Source: Thermohalobaculum sp035512995
GTDB lineage: Bacteria; Pseudomonadota; Alphaproteobacteria; Rhodobacterales; Rhodobacteraceae
DNA: 44,206 nt
NCBI GenBank assembly: GCA_035512995.1
Contig: DATKCY010000189.1
Location: 1 to 44,206 of the forward strand
Direction: 5' to 3'
Made by a program: the position numbers and the translations under genes. Position 1 is the first letter of the stretch. Each line of letters begins with the position of its first letter. The notes beneath the pieces are model-generated. The model had not been told where the DNA came from, ran no database searches, and was given only the letters and a program-made list of their open reading frames with translations. Below, piece after piece: positions 1-7,858 of the stretch.

Positions 1-1019
1 AAGCCCTGGCCGACCGTGATGACCCGGGCCTCGTCGGGCAGACCCGTCAGCCAGATGCCGTCGGCGCGCGCCTGGACGATCGAGACCGTGTGGAACTGGA
101 CGGTGTTCTGCGGCGACACCGTCTTGACGCCGAGCCGCCCGTCGTCGTTCAGCGACAGGATCGCGGGCGTCAGGAAGTGCGCCTCGATCTCGCCGGTCGG
201 GATGCGCACCTCGGCGCTGATGCCCGACGGGATCGAGCGGTCGGCATTGGGCGTGCGCACCTCGACCCGGAAGGTGCGGGTGCCGGGGTCGGCCGCGACC
301 GAGATCACGCAGACGCGGCCGGCCTCGCGTGCGCCGGTCGCGTACTGTACGTCCGCCGGCGCCCCCACCTCGACCCGCGAAATGCTCTGCTGGGGCACGC
401 GAACCTCGACCCTGAGAGGCGCGTTGTCGATGAGCGTCGCGACCTCCTCGCCGAGCTCGACGACCTCGCCGACGCGGCGCTCGATCTCATCGACCACGCC
501 GTCGAACGGCGCCAGGATCGTCGTGTCGGCGACCTGCTGCTCGATCGTCGCCACCTCGGCGCGGGCCTCCTCGAGCGCCGAGCGCAGCTCGCGGATGCGC
601 TCGGCGGTCGCGTAGCCCTTCTCCTGGAGCGAGATCCCGGCGTCATAGTCCGCCTGCCGCTGTTCGAGCCGCGCCTCGGCCTCGGCGAGCCTGCTCGCGC
701 GCTCGTCGAGCGCCAGCGTCATGATCGGATCGCCGGCCGCGACCGTCTGCCCCTCCTCGACCGCGATCGACTCGATCCGGCCATCGGCCTCGCTGCGGAT
801 CCCGGCGCTGCGATAGGCGCGGGTGTCGCCCTGGACGAGGATCGAGCGCTGCACCGGCTCGGCGCGCGAGACGGCGGTGTCGACGGTCACCGGCTTCGGC
901 GCGGCGCCATTCGTCGCGGCGGGCGCCGCGGGCTCGTCCGGCGCCATCATGCCGCTTGCCATCCAGCCGGTGATGCCGACGACGAGCGCTGCCGCGATAT
1001 AGGTCGATTTCCGTGCCAT
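1..1019 (-). CDS. RND efflux membrane fusion (periplasmic adaptor) protein, partial
   Basis: The gene enters from the left edge and starts at 1019; about 339 residues are visible and the C-terminus is missing. The N-terminus has a short positively charged start and a hydrophobic segment (residues 6-28), fitting a signal or membrane anchor. Next come a biotinyl-lipoyl-like half motif (VEEGQTVAAGDPI), a coiled-coil hairpin rich in Glu, Ala and Arg, the second lipoyl half (ILAPFDGVVDEIERRVGEVV) and a beta-barrel domain. This is the order of HlyD/AcrA-type adaptors that link an inner-membrane RND pump to an outer-membrane channel. It lies 34 bp behind a GbsR/MarR-type regulator in the same direction, so the two probably form one operon with the pump gene beyond the edge. 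Substrate unknown. Confidence 0.88.
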   Translation of the reverse strand, partial: MARKSTYIAAALVVGITGWMASGMMAPDEPAAPAATNGAAPKPVTVDTAVSRAEPVQRSILVQGDTRAYRSAGIRSEADGRIESIAVEEGQTVAAGDPIMTLALDERASRLAEAEARLEQRQADYDAGISLQEKGYATAERIRELRSALEEARAEVATIEQQVADTTILAPFDGVVDEIERRVGEVVELGEEVATLIDNAPLRVEVRVPQQSISRVEVGAPADVQYATGAREAGRVCVISVAADPGTRTFRVEVRTPNADRSIPSGISAEVRIPTGEIEAHFLTPAILSLNDDGRLGVKTVSPQNTVQFHTVSIVQARADGIWLTGLPDEARVITVGQG

Positions 1020-1053
1020 TCGTTCCGCCTTCGCGGCGCCCGCGTGCCGGGCG

Positions 1054-1542
1054 CTACCGCTCCTGCCGCGCCAGCGCCGCGAGCAGGGTGCGCGTGTTCT
1101 CCCCGGCGCTCGCATAGAAATCCCTGAGCTCGTCGAGCCGTCGCCGCGCGCCCTCCCAGTCGGCGGGCACGTCGCGCGCCGCCTTCTCGGCCGCCGCGGA
1201 CGCCCGCGCCATCCGCTCGACAACACCCTCGAGCAGCCGGCGATACGGGGCCTCGGCGAGCCGGAAATAGTCCTGCCGGTCGCCGGGCATGCTGGTTCGC
1301 TCGATCACGCCCAGCCCCTCGAGCAGCCGCGTGTTGTTGCTGACGCTGGCACGGCTGATCTGCAGCCGCTCACCGAGCTCGCTGAAGCTGACCGGGCCGC
1401 CGTGGATCACGAAGAAGCCCATCAGCCGCCCGGCGATCGGCGGCAGGCCGTCCGCCTGCGCGACAACCCCCATGCGGTCGATGAAGTCGGCGACGGCGTC
1501 GTCCGCCGTCTCCGCCGCCTGTGCCTGCCCGTGCATTGACAT
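1054..1542 (-). CDS. GbsR/MarR-type winged-helix transcriptional regulator
   Basis: A 162-residue protein with a MarR-like winged helix at about residues 30-90: the helix-turn-helix reads as SFSELGERLQISRASVSNNT, followed by a wing around GVIERTSMPGDRQDYFRL. A C-terminal helical part would make the dimer. The start at 1542 is preferred because GGAGG lies six bases upstream; a start at 1581 would add 13 residues and has no comparable site. It is the first gene of the operon with the efflux adaptor, and a perfect inverted repeat lies just upstream. Inference: it represses the efflux operon and is released by a ligand. GbsR-like proteins also control osmolyte genes in other bacteria, so the efflux link rests on position only. 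Confidence 0.85.
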   Translation of the reverse strand: MSMHGQAQAAETADDAVADFIDRMGVVAQADGLPPIAGRLMGFFVIHGGPVSFSELGERLQISRASVSNNTRLLEGLGVIERTSMPGDRQDYFRLAEAPYRRLLEGVVERMARASAAAEKAARDVPADWEGARRRLDELRDFYASAGENTRTLLAALARQER

Positions 1543-1585
1543 GGTCCACCTCCGCGCGCGTCCGCCAATTGGGGCGTTCATATCG

Positions 1586-1601
1586 TTCAGTCAAGACTGA
1601 A
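1586..1601. promoter_or_regulatory. Palindromic operator candidate for the GbsR/MarR regulator
   Basis: TTCAGTC-AA-GACTGAA is a perfect inverted repeat with 7-base arms and a 2-base spacer. It lies 44 bp upstream of the preferred regulator start and reads on either strand. Size and symmetry suit a dimeric winged-helix protein. The minus strand also carries a TTGACT inside the palindrome that could act as a -35 element, which would let the bound protein block RNA polymerase. Autoregulation is inferred. Confidence 0.6.
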
Positions 1602-1690
1602 CTCGCGCATTCGAGGAAGCCGGACTGCCTCCGCCGGCCGCGCGGGGGCCCGGGATCAGAAGCTTCCCTCGGCTCCTTTCCGCGTGAGGG

Positions 1691-2122
1691 TCAGCCGCGG
1701 CCGATCCGCGGCAGCGCCGGCGCGCCCTCCGGCACCGCCTCGATCGTCACCAGCGCCTGCGCCCAGGGGTGGTCGTCGGTGATCGTCACGTGGATGCGGG
1801 CCTCGTGCCCGGGCGGGGTCATCGCGGCGAGCCGCTCGGCCGCCCAGCCCGTCAGCTCCATGGTCGGCTGGCCGGTGTGCAGGTTGCGCGTTCCCATGTC
1901 TCGCCAGGCGATGCCCATGCGGAGCCCGGTGCCGAGGGCCTTCGAGCAGGCCTCCTTCGCCGCCCAGCGCTTGGCATAGGAGGCGGTCCGCTCGCGCCGC
2001 CGCTCCGAGCGCCGCTTCTCGACCTCGGTGAACACCCGGTCGAGGAAGCGGTCGCCGAAGCGCGCGATCGTTCCCTCGATCCGCTCGATGTTGCAGAGAT
2101 CGGTGCCGGTGCCGAGGATCAT
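1691..2122 (-). CDS. acpS: Holo-[acyl-carrier-protein] synthase AcpS
   Basis: A 143-residue protein that moves 4'-phosphopantetheine from CoA to a serine of acyl carrier protein in the cytoplasm, activating fatty acid synthesis. Family signatures are clear: GTGTDLCNIERIE at the N-terminus contains the metal-binding Asp, and RWAAKEACSKALGTG contains the second acidic ligand. Length is slightly above the usual 120-135. It is the last visible gene of the rpoZ-rsh-DUF2062-pdxJ-acpS row, separated from pdxJ by 64 bp that holds a strong hairpin. The family forms trimers. Confidence 0.96.
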   Translation of the reverse strand: MILGTGTDLCNIERIEGTIARFGDRFLDRVFTEVEKRRSERRRERTASYAKRWAAKEACSKALGTGLRMGIAWRDMGTRNLHTGQPTMELTGWAAERLAAMTPPGHEARIHVTITDDHPWAQALVTIEAVPEGAPALPRIGRG

Positions 2123-2139
2123 GGCGTCAATGGAACGAG

Positions 2140-2163
2140 GCGCGCGGGCAGCGTCCCGCGCGC
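2140..2163. other. Strong hairpin between pdxJ and acpS
   Basis: GCGCGCGGG and CCCGCGCGC form a perfect 9-bp stem around a 6-base loop in the short gap between pdxJ and acpS. No T-run follows on the minus strand, so it is not a standard intrinsic terminator. It could slow read-through or protect the 3' end of the pdxJ message. Confidence 0.5.
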
Positions 2164-2186
2164 AGACCGGACGGCCGACTGTCGCG

Positions 2187-2975
2187 TCACGCCGCGCCCT
2201 CGCCGAAGGCGTCGCGGCGGGCGCGGTCCATCAGCTCGCGCATCCGGCGGATGGCGCTGTCGAGGCCGGAGAAGATCGCCTCGCCGATCAGGAAATGCCC
2301 GATATTGAGCTCCATTACCTCGGGCAGGACGGCGACCGGAGCAACCGTCTCGAACGTCAGGCCGTGGCCTGCATGGACCTCGAGGCCGAGCTCGTGCGCG
2401 TAGGCGGCCATGTCGCGGAGGCGCCCGAGCTCCGCATCGCGGTCGTCCGTGCGGCCCTCGGCATGGGCGTCGCAATAGGCGCCGGTGTGGAGCTCGACCA
2501 CGGGCGCGCCGATGCGCTCGGCAGCCTCGATCTGCCGGCGGTCGGCGGCGATGAAGATCGAGACGCGGCAGCCCGCCTCCGCCAGCGGCGCGATGAAGTG
2601 CGCGAGCCGGTTCTCGTCCTGCGCGACCTCGAGCCCGCCCTCGGTCGTCCGCTCCGCGCGCTTTTCCGGCACGATGCAGACCGCGTGCGGCTTGTGGCGG
2701 AGCGCGATCGCCTGCATCTCGTCGGTCGCGGCCATCTCGAGGTTGAGCGGCAGGCCGATGCCATCCATCAGCGCCTCGATGTCGCCGTCGGTGATGTGGC
2801 GCCGGTCCTCGCGCAGATGCGCGGTGATGCCGTCGGCGCCGGCCTCCTCGGCCACGCGCGCGGCGCGCAGCGGGTCGGGCAGCCCGCCGCCGCGGGCGTT
2901 CCGGATGGTCGCCACATGGTCGATGTTCACGCCGAGGCGGAGCCGGCCGAGCGGCCGCGGGGTGCGGTCAGACAT
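2187..2975 (-). CDS. pdxJ: Pyridoxine 5'-phosphate synthase PdxJ
   Basis: A 262-residue TIM-barrel enzyme that condenses 1-deoxyxylulose 5-phosphate with 3-amino-2-oxopropyl phosphate to pyridoxine 5'-phosphate, the last ring-forming step of DXP-dependent vitamin B6 synthesis. Hallmarks are LGVNIDHVATIRNARGG near the N-terminus (active-site His), DGITAHLREDRRHI, PVVELHTGAY and the C-terminal ELNIGHFLIGEA phosphate-binding stretch. The start at 2975 gives the usual family N-terminus and overlaps the end of the upstream DUF2062 gene by 8 bp, indicating translational coupling. Longer in-frame starts upstream would fall inside that gene and add no family sequence. Confidence 0.97.
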   Translation of the reverse strand: MSDRTPRPLGRLRLGVNIDHVATIRNARGGGLPDPLRAARVAEEAGADGITAHLREDRRHITDGDIEALMDGIGLPLNLEMAATDEMQAIALRHKPHAVCIVPEKRAERTTEGGLEVAQDENRLAHFIAPLAEAGCRVSIFIAADRRQIEAAERIGAPVVELHTGAYCDAHAEGRTDDRDAELGRLRDMAAYAHELGLEVHAGHGLTFETVAPVAVLPEVMELNIGHFLIGEAIFSGLDSAIRRMRELMDRARRDAFGEGAA

Positions 2976-3567
2976 TGTCGTCCTCCGAATCGTGCATCTC
3001 GTAGGCCTCCTGCTCGCGCGCGGCCATCGCGCGGCGCCGCTTCGCCTGCTCGGCCAGACGGTCGTTCCGGCGCTTCTGGTAGGCTGCGACCAGCGGCCGG
3101 CACACAATGTAGCAGATCACCGCGATCGCCAGCCCCGGCAGCACGCCGCCGACCAGATAGGGCAGGAAGATCAGGTCGAGATTGTCCCAGAGCCACGAAA
3201 AGGAGAAGCCTCCCGCGTCCTCGACCGGGTCGATCCCCAGCATCCACCAGCCGAGATTGAGGGCGGCGGTGGCGATGAAGGGAAAGGTAACGGGATTGCC
3301 GACCGCGGTCCCCAGCAGCGCCGCGAGCACGTTCCCGCGGAAGATCCAGGCGAGCGCGCCGGCAACGATGAAGTGAAAGAAAAACAGGGGGGTGAACGAC
3401 ACGAACGCGCCGCAGGCGAAGCCGAGCGCGATCCGCTCCGGCGTGTCCGGCAGCCGCTGCATCCGCTTGTTGACGTAGCCAACCAAGCGCCACCAGCCCT
3501 TGCGCGGATAGGCAGACTCGCGCACGCGGCTCCAGAAGGGAGGGTGCTGCCGCCGCTTGAACCGCAT
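2968..3567 (-). CDS. DUF2062 membrane protein
   Basis: A 199-residue protein with a basic N-terminus, about three hydrophobic segments (near residues 45-75, 95-115 and 135-165) and a highly charged C-terminal tail. The conserved core LGFACGAFVSFTPLFFFHF followed by GTAVGNPVTFPF is typical of DUF2062. No biochemical function is established for the family. It lies 23 bp after rsh and overlaps pdxJ by 8 bp, so it is co-transcribed with both. The start at 3567 was chosen because it follows the rsh stop and begins the family-like sequence MRFKRR. Confidence 0.9.
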   Translation of the reverse strand: MRFKRRQHPPFWSRVRESAYPRKGWWRLVGYVNKRMQRLPDTPERIALGFACGAFVSFTPLFFFHFIVAGALAWIFRGNVLAALLGTAVGNPVTFPFIATAALNLGWWMLGIDPVEDAGGFSFSWLWDNLDLIFLPYLVGGVLPGLAIAVICYIVCRPLVAAYQKRRNDRLAEQAKRRRAMAAREQEAYEMHDSEDDNV

Positions 3568-3590
3568 TGCGTGCCGTGCCCTGCCTGCGG

Positions 3591-5786
3591 CTACTGGACG
3601 GACGGGGTTCGGCCGAGCGGCAGGCGCGGCTGGGGCGGTGCGACCGGCGCCTCGATCTCGTCCGGCGCGCCGACCACCCGTTCGGCATGGCTCACGAAGC
3701 TTTGCGCGCGGAGCGCCGTCAGGATGTCGTGCAGGTGCTTCACGTCCCGGACCTCGAGGTCGATGGTCATGCGGAAGAAGTCGGGCTTGCGCTTCAGCAC
3801 CTCGAGGTTGTCGATGTTCGCGTGCTGCTCGCCGATCAGCGTGCAGACGGTCCCGAGCGTGCCGGGCGAGTTCGACATGGTGACCGCGATCCGCGCAACA
3901 TTGGTCGCCCGCGCGCTCGCCTCGGGGTCCCAGCGAAGATCGTGCCAGCGGCCGAGATCGTCCTCGAACTCGGCGAGCTCGGCGCAGGAGATGGCATGCA
4001 CGACGATGCCGTCGCGACGCGCGAGTCCGATGATCCGGTCGCCTGGCAACGGCCAGCACTGGCTGCAGAAGGTGATCGGCTGGCCGCGGCGGACGCCGCG
4101 GACGCGGGCGGCCGGGGGCGCCGCTTCCTCGGGCTCCGGCAGCGCCTCGCCGGAGGGCTGGATCGGGTAGACCGCCTCGACGAGCTGGCGTCCGGTGAGC
4201 TCGCCCTTGGCCAGCGCCACCATCATCGCGTCGACGGTCCCTTGCGCGAGGCGCGCGGCCGCGACCGCGAACGTCTTCTCGCCCGCCGAGCGGCCGGCGC
4301 GCTCGAAGCTCTGCGCCGCGAGGTCGCGGCCGAGCGCGATCTGCTCCTCGCGCAGCCGCGAGCGCACCGCCCGCCGGATCGCCTGCTTGGCGCGGCCCGT
4401 CGCGGCCATGTCCTCCCAGTGCGGCGAGGGCGTCTGCCCGACCGCGGTGATGACCTCGACCTGTTGGCCGTTCCGGAGCCGCGTCCAGAGCGGCACGCGG
4501 CGTCCGTCGACCAGCGCGCCGGCGCAGTGGTGGCCCACATTCGTGTGGATCGCGTAGGCGAAGTCGAGAGGCGTCGCGCCGCGCGGCAGGCCGACCACGT
4601 CGCCCTTCGGCGTGAAGCAGAAGACCTGGTCGGTAAACATGTCGAGCTTGACGTGCTCGAGGAACTCGTGCGGCTCGTCGCCCTTCTCGACCCGGTTCGC
4701 GAGGTCGCGCAGCCACTTGAAGGGGTCGACCACGAACGGGTTTCCGACCGGCTCGCCATCCTTGTAGGCCCAGTGGGCCGCGACGCCGGTCTCGGCGACC
4801 TCGTGCATCTGGCGCGTGCGGATCTGCATCTCGATCCGGGTGCCCTGCTTGCCGTAGACGGTGGTGTGGATCGAGCGGTAGCCGTTGGCCTTCGGCCCCG
4901 AGATATAGTCCTTGAAGCGGCCGGGGACGACCCGCCAGTGGCGGTGCACGGCGCCCAGCGCCTCGTAGCAGGCCTCCTCGGTGTCGCAGATGATGCGGAA
5001 GGCGTAGATGTCGGCCAGGCGCGAGAAGGTGATCTGCTTCTCCTCCATCTTCCGCCAGATCGAGTGGGGGCGCTTCTCGCGGCCCTGCACCTCGGCCTCG
5101 ATGCCGGCGTCCTCGAGCACGTCGCCGATCAGCGTCGAGATCTGCGGGATCAGGTCGCCGGTCTCGCGCTTCAGCCGCACGAAGCGGCGCAGGATCGCCT
5201 GGCGCGCGTCCGGGTGCAGCTCCTCGAAGCCGTGGTCCTCGAGCTCCTCGCGGATCGACTGCATGCCCATGCGGCCCGCGAGCGGCGCGTAGATGTCCAT
5301 CGTCTCCTGCGCGATCCGCCGGCGCTTCCCGGGCGTCAGGTGGTCGAGCGTGCGCATGTTGTGCAGCCGGTCGGCGAGCTTCACGAGGATCACGCGGACG
5401 TCGCGCGCCATCGCGAGCAGCAGCTTGCGGAAGTTCTCCGCCTGCGCCGTCTCGGTCGACGAGAGCTCGAGCTGGGTGAGCTTGGTGACGCCGTCCACGA
5501 GCTCGGCGACCTCCGGGCCGAACAGCCGCTCGAGCTCCTCGCGGGTCGCGCTGGTGTCCTCGAGCGTGTCGTGCAGGAGGGCCGTGACGATCGTCGCGTC
5601 GTCAAGCCGGAGGTCGGCGAGGATCGCCGCGACCTCGAGCGGATGGCCGAAATAGGGCTCGCCGCTCGCGCGTTTCTGGTCGGCGTGGGCGCGGGCGCCG
5701 AAGACGTAGGCGCGGTTCAGGAGCGCCTCGTCGGTGTTCGGATTGTATTCCCTGATCCGCTCGACGAGCTCGTACTGACGGATCAC
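3591..5786 (-). CDS. rsh: Bifunctional (p)ppGpp synthetase/hydrolase Rsh (RelA/SpoT homologue)
   Basis: A 731-residue enzyme that makes and degrades the alarmone (p)ppGpp. Domains in order: HD hydrolase (about 20-180, with LLHDTLED at 71-78), RelA/SpoT synthetase (about 240-345), TGS (about 385-445) and a C-terminal ACT domain (about 655-725). RFKD at 290-293 is the RxKD form found in bifunctional enzymes rather than the ExDD form of synthetase-only RelA, and the intact HD pair supports hydrolase activity. The start is GTG. It lies 39 bp after rpoZ, the usual alphaproteobacterial arrangement, so the stringent-response enzyme and the RNA polymerase subunit linked to ppGpp are transcribed together. 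Confidence 0.96.
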   Translation of the reverse strand: MIRQYELVERIREYNPNTDEALLNRAYVFGARAHADQKRASGEPYFGHPLEVAAILADLRLDDATIVTALLHDTLEDTSATREELERLFGPEVAELVDGVTKLTQLELSSTETAQAENFRKLLLAMARDVRVILVKLADRLHNMRTLDHLTPGKRRRIAQETMDIYAPLAGRMGMQSIREELEDHGFEELHPDARQAILRRFVRLKRETGDLIPQISTLIGDVLEDAGIEAEVQGREKRPHSIWRKMEEKQITFSRLADIYAFRIICDTEEACYEALGAVHRHWRVVPGRFKDYISGPKANGYRSIHTTVYGKQGTRIEMQIRTRQMHEVAETGVAAHWAYKDGEPVGNPFVVDPFKWLRDLANRVEKGDEPHEFLEHVKLDMFTDQVFCFTPKGDVVGLPRGATPLDFAYAIHTNVGHHCAGALVDGRRVPLWTRLRNGQQVEVITAVGQTPSPHWEDMAATGRAKQAIRRAVRSRLREEQIALGRDLAAQSFERAGRSAGEKTFAVAAARLAQGTVDAMMVALAKGELTGRQLVEAVYPIQPSGEALPEPEEAAPPAARVRGVRRGQPITFCSQCWPLPGDRIIGLARRDGIVVHAISCAELAEFEDDLGRWHDLRWDPEASARATNVARIAVTMSNSPGTLGTVCTLIGEQHANIDNLEVLKRKPDFFRMTIDLEVRDVKHLHDILTALRAQSFVSHAERVVGAPDEIEAPVAPPQPRLPLGRTPSVQ

Positions 5787-5825
5787 TGGGGGTCGGTCCT
5801 CCGTCGGCCGCCCGCGGGCTTGGCC

Positions 5826-6203
5826 CTAGCGGCGGTCCTGCTCGGCCATCAGCGCCCGCAGCAGCTTTTCCTCGTCGATGTCGTCGGTCGGGGAGTGCTG
5901 CGACGGCTGGCTCGCCTGCTGCTCGGCGCCGCCGGCCATCAGGGCCGCCATGTTGTCCTCCTCCGGCTCGTCGACCTCGATGTGCCGCTGGTGGCTCTCG
6001 ATCGCCTGCTCGCGCAGCGCCTCGGGATCGACGGTGCCGTCGGCGATCTCGCGGAGCGCGACCACGGGGTTCTTGTCGTTGTCGCGGTCGATCGTGATCG
6101 CGGCGCCGGCCGACAGGCCACGCGCCCGGTGCGCGGCGAGCATCACGAGGTCGAACCGGTTCGGAACCTTCTCGACGCAATCTTCGACGGTAACGCGAGC
6201 CAT
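5826..6203 (-). CDS. rpoZ: RNA polymerase omega subunit
   Basis: A 125-residue protein starting MARVTVEDCVEKVPNRFDLV, the standard omega N-terminus, with the conserved MLAAHRARGLSAGA helix and ALREIADG motif. Omega assists folding of beta-prime and forms part of a ppGpp-binding site. The C-terminal half is acidic and low in complexity, as in many alphaproteobacterial omegas. A GGAGG site lies just upstream and a good sigma-70-like promoter is visible. It heads the operon rpoZ-rsh-DUF2062-pdxJ-acpS. Confidence 0.96.
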   Translation of the reverse strand: MARVTVEDCVEKVPNRFDLVMLAAHRARGLSAGAAITIDRDNDKNPVVALREIADGTVDPEALREQAIESHQRHIEVDEPEEDNMAALMAGGAEQQASQPSQHSPTDDIDEEKLLRALMAEQDRR

Positions 6204-6244
6204 CGCGGCCCTCCGATCGGCAGTTGAAATCCGGATTGCCGCTC

Positions 6245-6272
6245 AGATAACCGTCCGGCGCCTGCAATTCAA
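6245..6272 (-). promoter_or_regulatory. Sigma-70-like promoter of the rpoZ operon
   Basis: On the minus strand TTGAAT (6272-6267) and TTATCT (6250-6245) are separated by 16 bases. Each matches four or five of six consensus positions. The -35 box overlaps the folK stop codon and the leader to rpoZ is about 35 bases with GGAGG before the ATG. It would let rpoZ-rsh be transcribed independently of folK. Confidence 0.55.
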
Positions 6273-7129
6273 GCGTCATCGGGGTCCGGTGCCGGCGGTC
6301 GGAGGGGCGTCTGCCAGGCAGCGGGGGCGAGGTCGAATTCCCGCTCCGCCTGAGCGAGCGCGTCGGCGAGGCAGGTGTGCCAGGTGTCGGTGACCTCGCG
6401 TCCGCCGGCGTCGAGATAGCGGAGCTCGACGCCCCGGGCGCCGGGGAGCCTCACGATCTGGAGCGCGTGGAAGCGGGCCCGGGACACGCCGCCGATGGTG
6501 TGGCGGGTGCGTGACCCTCGGCCGTCGGGGCCTAGCTCGACCGCGCGCAGCACCTGCGGGCGCGGCGGCAGCGGCGCCACCGCGGCGCGCTCCTCGGCGG
6601 GCAGGGCCTCGAGAAGCTCCGCGGCCGTCCGGTCGAGCACGGGGTGGCGCCAGTCAGGCGCGACCTCGGCGAGCGGGACCAGGACGAAGGCGCGCTCTGC
6701 CAGCCGCGGATGCGGCAGGATCAGCCGCTCGGGCGTCCGAGCCGACGCCTCCTCCGGGCCGAGCCCGCGCCACGCCGCCTCGGCCGCGGCATCGGGCAGC
6801 ACACGGTCGCCTGCCGCAAGGAAGTCGAGGTCCATCGCCCGCGGTCCCCACCGTGCCGCGCGCACCCGCCCGAGCCGCGCCTCGACCGCGTGCAGGCAGG
6901 CGAGGAGCGCGGCCGGATCCGATCCGTCGCCCTCGGCCCATGCGGCCGCGTTGACGAAGTCGGGGCCCGCGCCCGGCGGATAGGCCTCGGAACGGTATAG
7001 CCGGCTCGTCGCGAGCAGGCGGAGCCCGCAGCCTTCCTCGAGAAGGTCGAATGCCGCGGCGACGCTGGCGGCCGGAGACCCGGCCGGACCGGCGAGGTTG
7101 GCGCCCGCGGCGATGAAAAGCGGTGTCAT
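6269..7129 (-). CDS. folK: HPPK (FolK) with a C-terminal extra domain
   Basis: A 286-residue protein. Residues 1-180 are 2-amino-4-hydroxy-6-hydroxymethyldihydropteridine pyrophosphokinase, the ATP-dependent step before dihydropteroate synthesis in folate formation. Motifs: FIAAGANLAG, TSRLYRSEAYPPG, RWGPRAMDLDFLA (Mg-binding Asp pair) and LILPHPRLAERAFVLVPL. Typical FolK proteins end near 160-190. Here an unbroken frame adds about 90 residues (195-286) with a compact block around LRYLDAGGREVTDTWHTCLAD and AEREFDL, which looks like a small independent domain of unknown role. The start at 7129 gives the normal FolK N-terminus. The gene is divergent from the NYN gene. Confidence 0.9.
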   Translation of the reverse strand: MTPLFIAAGANLAGPAGSPAASVAAAFDLLEEGCGLRLLATSRLYRSEAYPPGAGPDFVNAAAWAEGDGSDPAALLACLHAVEARLGRVRAARWGPRAMDLDFLAAGDRVLPDAAAEAAWRGLGPEEASARTPERLILPHPRLAERAFVLVPLAEVAPDWRHPVLDRTAAELLEALPAEERAAVAPLPPRPQVLRAVELGPDGRGSRTRHTIGGVSRARFHALQIVRLPGARGVELRYLDAGGREVTDTWHTCLADALAQAEREFDLAPAAWQTPLRPPAPDPDDA

Positions 7130-7146
7130 TTTCTTTCGCTCACCGA

Positions 7147-7175
7147 TTGCCTTTCGCCAATCTCCCGCGCATATA
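7147..7175 (+). promoter_or_regulatory. Candidate promoter for the NYN-udg genes
   Basis: TTGCCT and CATATA are separated by 17 bases in the divergent folK/NYN gap. The -35 is good and the -10 modest. The leader to the NYN start would be about 90 bases. Confidence 0.33.
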
Positions 7176-7270
7176 CGGCTTTGGCCCGGTTCCATAGATG
7201 AAGACGACGACGCCCCGAGCTGGGCGGGATCCGTGCCGTGCACGACTGCTTGAGTGATTAGAGGGATCCC

Positions 7271-7858
7271 ATGTTCTATCGCGATGAGCGCCTCGCATTG
7301 TTCATTGACGGGGCTAATATTTACGCCGCGACCAGGGCGCTTGGCTTCGACATCGACTACAAGCTGCTGCGCGCCGAATTCATGCGTCGCGGCAAGCTCG
7401 TGCGGGCCTTCTACTACACGGCGCTCGTCGACTCCGAGGAATACTCGCCGATCCGCCCGCTGATCGACTGGCTCGACTACAACGGCTTCATGCTGGTGAC
7501 CAAGCCCGCGAAGGAGTTCACCGACTCCAGCGGCCGGCGCAAGGTCAAGGGCAACATGGACATCGAGCTCGCCTGCGACGCGATGGAGATGGCCGAACGC
7601 GTCGAGCACATCGTGCTGTTCTCGGGCGACGGCGACTTCCGCTCGCTGGTGGCGGCGCTGCAGAGAAAGGGCGTGCGCGTGTCGGTCGTCTCGACGATCC
7701 GCTCACAGCCGCCGATGATCGCGGACGACCTGCGCCGTCAGGCCGACAACTTCATCGAGCTCGAGGAGCTGAAGGACGTGATCGGCCGGCCGCCGCGGCA
7801 GCCGCAGAACGGCGGCCAGTCGCCGCGCGAGCCGACCCCGGCGGATGCCGACGAGTAG
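7271..7858 (+). CDS. NYN domain protein (LabA/DUF88 family)
   Basis: A 195-residue protein of the PIN-like NYN nuclease group. The N-terminus LALFIDGANIYAATRALG holds the first conserved Asp, VKGNMDIELACDAMEMAE holds further acidic residues, and HIVLFSGDGDFRSLVAALQRKGVRVSVV holds the DGDF motif; together they form the acidic metal site expected of a nuclease. The tail (170-195) is Pro- and Gln-rich. GAGGG precedes the ATG by five bases. Its stop overlaps the start of a uracil-DNA glycosylase gene by 14 bp, so the two are translated together. Related proteins are proposed to act on RNA, but no substrate can be read from the sequence. Confidence 0.92.
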   Translation: MFYRDERLALFIDGANIYAATRALGFDIDYKLLRAEFMRRGKLVRAFYYTALVDSEEYSPIRPLIDWLDYNGFMLVTKPAKEFTDSSGRRKVKGNMDIELACDAMEMAERVEHIVLFSGDGDFRSLVAALQRKGVRVSVVSTIRSQPPMIADDLRRQADNFIELEELKDVIGRPPRQPQNGGQSPREPTPADADE

